Source: Muribaculaceae bacterium (GTDB taxonomy: Bacteria; Bacteroidota; Bacteroidia; Bacteroidales; Muribaculaceae). Taken from it: 16,526 nt of DNA. Of this stretch, positions 13,576-16,526 are shown piece after piece (position 1 is the first letter of the stretch; every line of letters begins with the position of its first letter). The notes under the pieces are model-generated. The model was given only the letters and a program-made list of their open reading frames with translations. It did not search any database and was not told where the DNA came from. Where the stretch lies: NCBI GenBank assembly GCA_902836725.1, contig CADFRV010000022.1, positions 1-16,526 on the forward strand, written 5' to 3'. A program made the translations under genes and the position numbers.

Positions 13576-14802
13576 ATGCCGTTTTCTCTCGCAGACAGGA
13601 TTCCCGCAGTCATAAGGAGGCTGACGACCGCATTAGCCCTGCTGTTGCCTCTGGCGTTTCTGGCGGCGTCGTGCTCTAAAGAAGATGATCCGGTTCCCGT
13701 GGTCAGGGAGCGGGAGAGGGCGGTGCTTGTCTATATGGTGGCGAACAACAGTCTTGGCAGCAGTACTCCCCCCGGCAAAGACGAGCGCGGCTATGACAAT
13801 GCCGATATCGACGAGATGGTCAGCGCCGCTTCCACCGGTGCTCTCGGCGCAAACCGGCTTATAGTCTACCATCACGCTTACCGGCAGGATCCGGTGCTCA
13901 AGGAGATAACCGCCGGGGGGGTGAAGGAGCTGAAAACCTACGACACCTCCGTAAGCTCGGTAAGCGCCTCGCGCATGCTTGAGGTGATCGCCGACTTCAA
14001 GGGGGAGGCTCCCGCCGACAAATACGGCATTGTGCTATGGAGCCATGCCAACGGATGGGCGCAGACCGGCCTGCAGGAGACTGTGGCACCGATGGCGCGT
14101 CCCAAAGCGTTCGGTGAGGATTATCACGAAGGAAGGCGTGTCTACATGAATGTCACCACCCTTGCCGATGTGCTCGACGGCCAGGGATTTGACTATGTGT
14201 ATTTCGACTGCTGCCACATGGCCGGTGTGGAGGTGGCTTACGAGTTGCGCCATGTCACCGACAGGGTGGTGGGATCCGTTACCGAGCTTCCCGCCGCAGG
14301 GATGCCCTACAATCTCACATTGCCATACCTCATGTCGGGAGACGTGGTGATGGCGGCTGCCACCACTTTCTCCAGTTATAACAACCTCTACGGGGTGGAG
14401 CGCACATGCACCATGTCGGTTATCGACACTTCGCGCCTCGACCGCCTCGCCGACGCCGTGGGTGCGCTCTACGCCATGCATCCCGTGCTGCCCGACGATT
14501 ATACCCCGCAGGAATTCATATACCGCAATTGCATATATTTCGACCTCCAGCACTATCTCGAAGGGTTGGGAGGTACCAGCCCCGAGCTGCGCAAGCCCCT
14601 TGCCGAGGCAACCGCAGCGCTCAAGGACGCAGTGGTATACTGCGCGGCAACCCCCTGGATATGGCAGGGATATGCCTCGCAGGTGGAGCTGAAGAGCCAT
14701 TGCGGACTCTCTACGAATATACTCAAGTCACCGCTTGACGCGGCGAAATACAATTACAGTCAGCTGGAATGGTATGCCGATGTGGCTTCCAGGCTGTTTT
14801 AA
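13576..14802 (+). CDS. Clostripain-family (C11) cysteine peptidase, surface lipoprotein
   Basis: The protein has 408 residues. Two arginines and a hydrophobic stretch (about 16-31) lead to a lipobox-like Ala-Ala-Ser-Cys33. Ser-Lys-Glu-Asp-Asp follows the cysteine, like the acidic export signal that sends Bacteroidota lipoproteins to the outer face of the outer membrane. The C11 fold begins at Val-Leu-Val-Tyr-Met-Val-Ala. The likely catalytic His157 is in Leu-Trp-Ser-His-Ala-Asn-Gly-Trp and the likely catalytic Cys213 is in Asp-Cys-Cys-His-Met, followed by Glu-Val-Ala-Tyr-Glu-Leu. Family members usually cleave after Arg or Lys and are self-activated; specificity here is not visible. The MscS-type gene starts 19 bases after the stop, so they are probably co-transcribed. 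I see no clear TAnnTTTG promoter in the 117-bp gap upstream. Confidence 0.9.
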   Translation: MPFSLADRIPAVIRRLTTALALLLPLAFLAASCSKEDDPVPVVRERERAVLVYMVANNSLGSSTPPGKDERGYDNADIDEMVSAASTGALGANRLIVYHHAYRQDPVLKEITAGGVKELKTYDTSVSSVSASRMLEVIADFKGEAPADKYGIVLWSHANGWAQTGLQETVAPMARPKAFGEDYHEGRRVYMNVTTLADVLDGQGFDYVYFDCCHMAGVEVAYELRHVTDRVVGSVTELPAAGMPYNLTLPYLMSGDVVMAAATTFSSYNNLYGVERTCTMSVIDTSRLDRLADAVGALYAMHPVLPDDYTPQEFIYRNCIYFDLQHYLEGLGGTSPELRKPLAEATAALKDAVVYCAATPWIWQGYASQVELKSHCGLSTNILKSPLDAAKYNYSQLEWYADVASRLF

Positions 14803-14821
14803 ACACCATCTAAGTTTTTTT

Positions 14822-15958
14822 ATGTTGCTACAAAGTATCTTGTTGCAGAGTGTCCCGTTGGCGGCCGACGCAGCATCCACGGCCGGTGAGGCTACGGAAA
14901 AAAGCGGCGATATGGTCGCCGCCTTGAAATCGCTTTCCTTGCAGGACCTGCTGAACCGTCTGGCCGAATCCGCCGTCAGCTTTGCCATAGACCTGGCCAT
15001 AGCCATTGTGGTTTTCTATGTGGGCAGGTTCATAATACGGAAAATCTACGGGTTCGTGAGGTCGGTGTTCGTTACAAGGCGTATCGACGCATCGCTCACT
15101 ACCTTCGTGCTCAGCCTGATAAACATAGTCCTGTATTTCATACTCATAGTCACTGTAATAGGGATTATAGGCATAGAGACCACCTCGTTTCTCGCCCTGT
15201 TCGCCTCCGCCGGCGTCGCCATAGGTATGGCGCTGAGCGGCACGCTGCAGAATTTCGCGGGTGGTGTGCTCATACTGCTTCTCAAACCCTACAAGATCGG
15301 CGATTTCATTGAGGTGCAGGGATATGCGGGCACTGTAAAGGAGATACAGATATTCTTCACCGTGATCACCACGGGCGACAACAAGTCGATTCTCATTCCC
15401 AACGGCGGACTTTCCACAGGAAGTGTCAACAATTACAGCCGCGAGGAGTATCGCCGCATATCGTGGACCGTATCGATATCCTATGGCGACGATGTGGCCA
15501 AGGCACGCGAAGCCATTCTCGCACTCTTCGCCAAAGACGACCGCATAATGCCTGTAACCGGCGAGCCGGATACGGCAGACGAGGGTTCTTCCACCGCTTC
15601 CGCCGAGGAAGCCCGGGAGCATGCGGCCGAGGAGGCGGGGAAACGTCCCGGGTGGTTCCGCTCCGTTTTCGGGAAGAAGGCCCGCGCTGTGGGGAGCGGA
15701 TCGAACGCCGCCAACTCTTTTGCGAGGGGTGAGATAGCGCTGCCGAAACCTAATCTGTCGCCCGCCGTGCTCGTCAACGAGCTTGGCGCATCGAGTGTGG
15801 ACCTTCAGGTAAGGGCATGGGTGAAAAGTGCCGATTACTGGACGGTATTCTTCCATTACAACGAACTGTTCTACAACGAACTGCCTAAATATGGCATCAG
15901 CTTCCCCTTCCCGCAGCTCGATGTGCATGTCAATGGCAGCCTAAATCCGCAGGCATGA
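14822..15958 (+). CDS. MscS-family mechanosensitive ion channel
   Basis: This inner-membrane channel opens under membrane tension and releases solutes on osmotic downshock. The protein has 378 residues. After an N-terminal hydrophobic segment there are membrane helices at about 51-72 and 93-117, then the pore helix at about 121-155 with Ala- and Gly-rich packing (Ala-Ser-Ala-Gly-Val-Ala-Ile-Gly-Met-Ala). The beta domain has Lys-Pro-Tyr-Lys-Ile-Gly-Asp and Ile-Pro-Asn-Gly-Gly. Residues about 245-313, between the usual Asp-Asp-Arg-Ile and Val-Asn-Glu-Leu-Gly, form an unusual Ala/Glu/Ser/Lys-rich insertion. I chose the ATG at 14822 because the in-frame ATG at 14735 lies inside the protease gene. 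A start further in is possible. The stop overlaps the next gene's start (ATGA), implying translational coupling. Confidence 0.92.
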   Translation: MLLQSILLQSVPLAADAASTAGEATEKSGDMVAALKSLSLQDLLNRLAESAVSFAIDLAIAIVVFYVGRFIIRKIYGFVRSVFVTRRIDASLTTFVLSLINIVLYFILIVTVIGIIGIETTSFLALFASAGVAIGMALSGTLQNFAGGVLILLLKPYKIGDFIEVQGYAGTVKEIQIFFTVITTGDNKSILIPNGGLSTGSVNNYSREEYRRISWTVSISYGDDVAKAREAILALFAKDDRIMPVTGEPDTADEGSSTASAEEAREHAAEEAGKRPGWFRSVFGKKARAVGSGSNAANSFARGEIALPKPNLSPAVLVNELGASSVDLQVRAWVKSADYWTVFFHYNELFYNELPKYGISFPFPQLDVHVNGSLNPQA

Positions 15959-16526
15959 TGCTACAGATACAGGATACGCTTGTCACGCTTGATCTGGCCG
16001 AACAGTTTTTCTGCTGCGATCTGAACAAATGTCTCGGTGCCTGCTGCATCGAGGGGGACGCCGGCGCGCCCGTCACCGAGGATGAGGTTAAAGAGATAGA
16101 GCGTGTGCTTCCCGAAGTGGAGGCCGACATGATGCCCCGCGCCATAGAGGAGGTGCGTGCCAACGGAGTGGCCTATACCGACGTGGAGGGTGATCTGGTC
16201 ACCACCATACTCGACGGCCGCAACTGCGCTTTCACCTGCTATGCTCCCGGCGGAGTATGCCTGTGCGCTTTGGAAAAGGCGTACCGCGAGGGGCGCACCG
16301 ACTGGAAAAAACCCGCCTCATGCTCACTTTATCCCTTGCGCATAAAGGAATTTCCGACGTTTACGGCCGTGAATTACCACCGCTGGAAGATCTGCCGCGA
16401 TGCCGAGGCACTTGGTCGTAAGAAAGGGATCCGCCTCTACCAGTTCCTGCGCGAGCCCCTGATTGCACGTTTCGGCGCCGACTGGTACGCCGAGCTGCAG
16501 CAGGCCTGCGAGCTCTACCTCCGGGA
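15955..16526 (+). CDS. DUF3109 family cysteine-rich protein (partial, C-terminus off the right edge)
   Basis: About 190 codons are open to the right edge. Cysteine clusters are Cys20-Cys, then Lys-Cys-Leu-Gly-Ala-Cys-Cys, then Cys-Ala-Phe-Thr-Cys, Val-Cys-Leu-Cys, a Cys-Ser-Leu-Tyr-Pro-Leu-Arg motif, and a later Lys-Ile-Cys-Arg. This pattern fits DUF3109, a Bacteroidota family related to YkgJ-type zinc- or iron-chelating proteins. The biochemical role is unknown, and metal binding is inferred from the cysteines. No signal peptide is seen. The start ATG at 15955 overlaps the MscS stop; the adjacent ATG at 15958 is equally possible. The family is usually around 190-200 residues, so only a few residues are probably missing. 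Confidence 0.9.
   Translation, partial: MMLQIQDTLVTLDLAEQFFCCDLNKCLGACCIEGDAGAPVTEDEVKEIERVLPEVEADMMPRAIEEVRANGVAYTDVEGDLVTTILDGRNCAFTCYAPGGVCLCALEKAYREGRTDWKKPASCSLYPLRIKEFPTFTAVNYHRWKICRDAEALGRKKGIRLYQFLREPLIARFGADWYAELQQACELYLR

Noticed and set aside
14735..14821. Upstream in-frame ATG of the MscS-type gene
   Set aside because: It lies inside the end of the protease gene. The ATG at 14822 gives a normal hydrophobic N-terminus and a 19-bp gap.

Overview
The window looks like a chromosomal segment of a gut-type member of the Bacteroidales, possibly Muribaculaceae. The phylum call rests on several Bacteroidota-type -7 boxes (TAnnTTTG), a lipoprotein with an acidic export signal after its lipobox cysteine, a DUF3109 protein and a dockerin-like repeat on a large secreted protein. 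The family-level call is inference only.

Region 1 (1-5508, minus strand) is one very large open reading frame of 1836 codons. It has no stop and runs off the left edge. It encodes a secreted protein with a signal peptide, an N-terminal beta-type domain, about 1650 residues of mostly helical, loosely repeated sequence, and a dockerin/EF-hand-type motif exactly at the window edge. I checked the whole frame codon by codon and found no stop. Region 2 (5509-6182) is non-coding. It holds the giant gene's promoter, in which an 8-G tract lies close to the presumed -33 element, together with a possibly structured leader, two terminators and several kinds of short repeat.

Region 3 (6183-8040) holds an AT-richer accessory gene for an AlbA_2/Schlafen-type protein with a RecG-like C-terminal region and extra winged-helix/HTH modules. 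Inverted copies of an A-rich short repeat flank it, and a 9-bp tandem repeat abuts its stop. Region 4 (8030-11200) is a divergent pair, a small MerR-type regulator (minus) and alanyl-tRNA synthetase (plus), whose promoters overlap. Region 5 (11200-13545) is a gmd-fcl operon that makes GDP-L-fucose from GDP-mannose and ends in a UUCG terminator. Region 6 (13576 to the right edge) is a tightly packed set of a C11 (clostripain-like) protease lipoprotein, an MscS-family channel and a DUF3109 cysteine-rich protein, the last cut by the edge.

alaS, gmd and fcl are ordinary housekeeping or envelope-sugar genes. The most unusual parts are the giant dockerin-bearing protein with its possible phase-variable promoter, and the repeat-bounded AlbA_2 gene. 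I see no CRISPR array, tRNA, rRNA, transposase or integrase.
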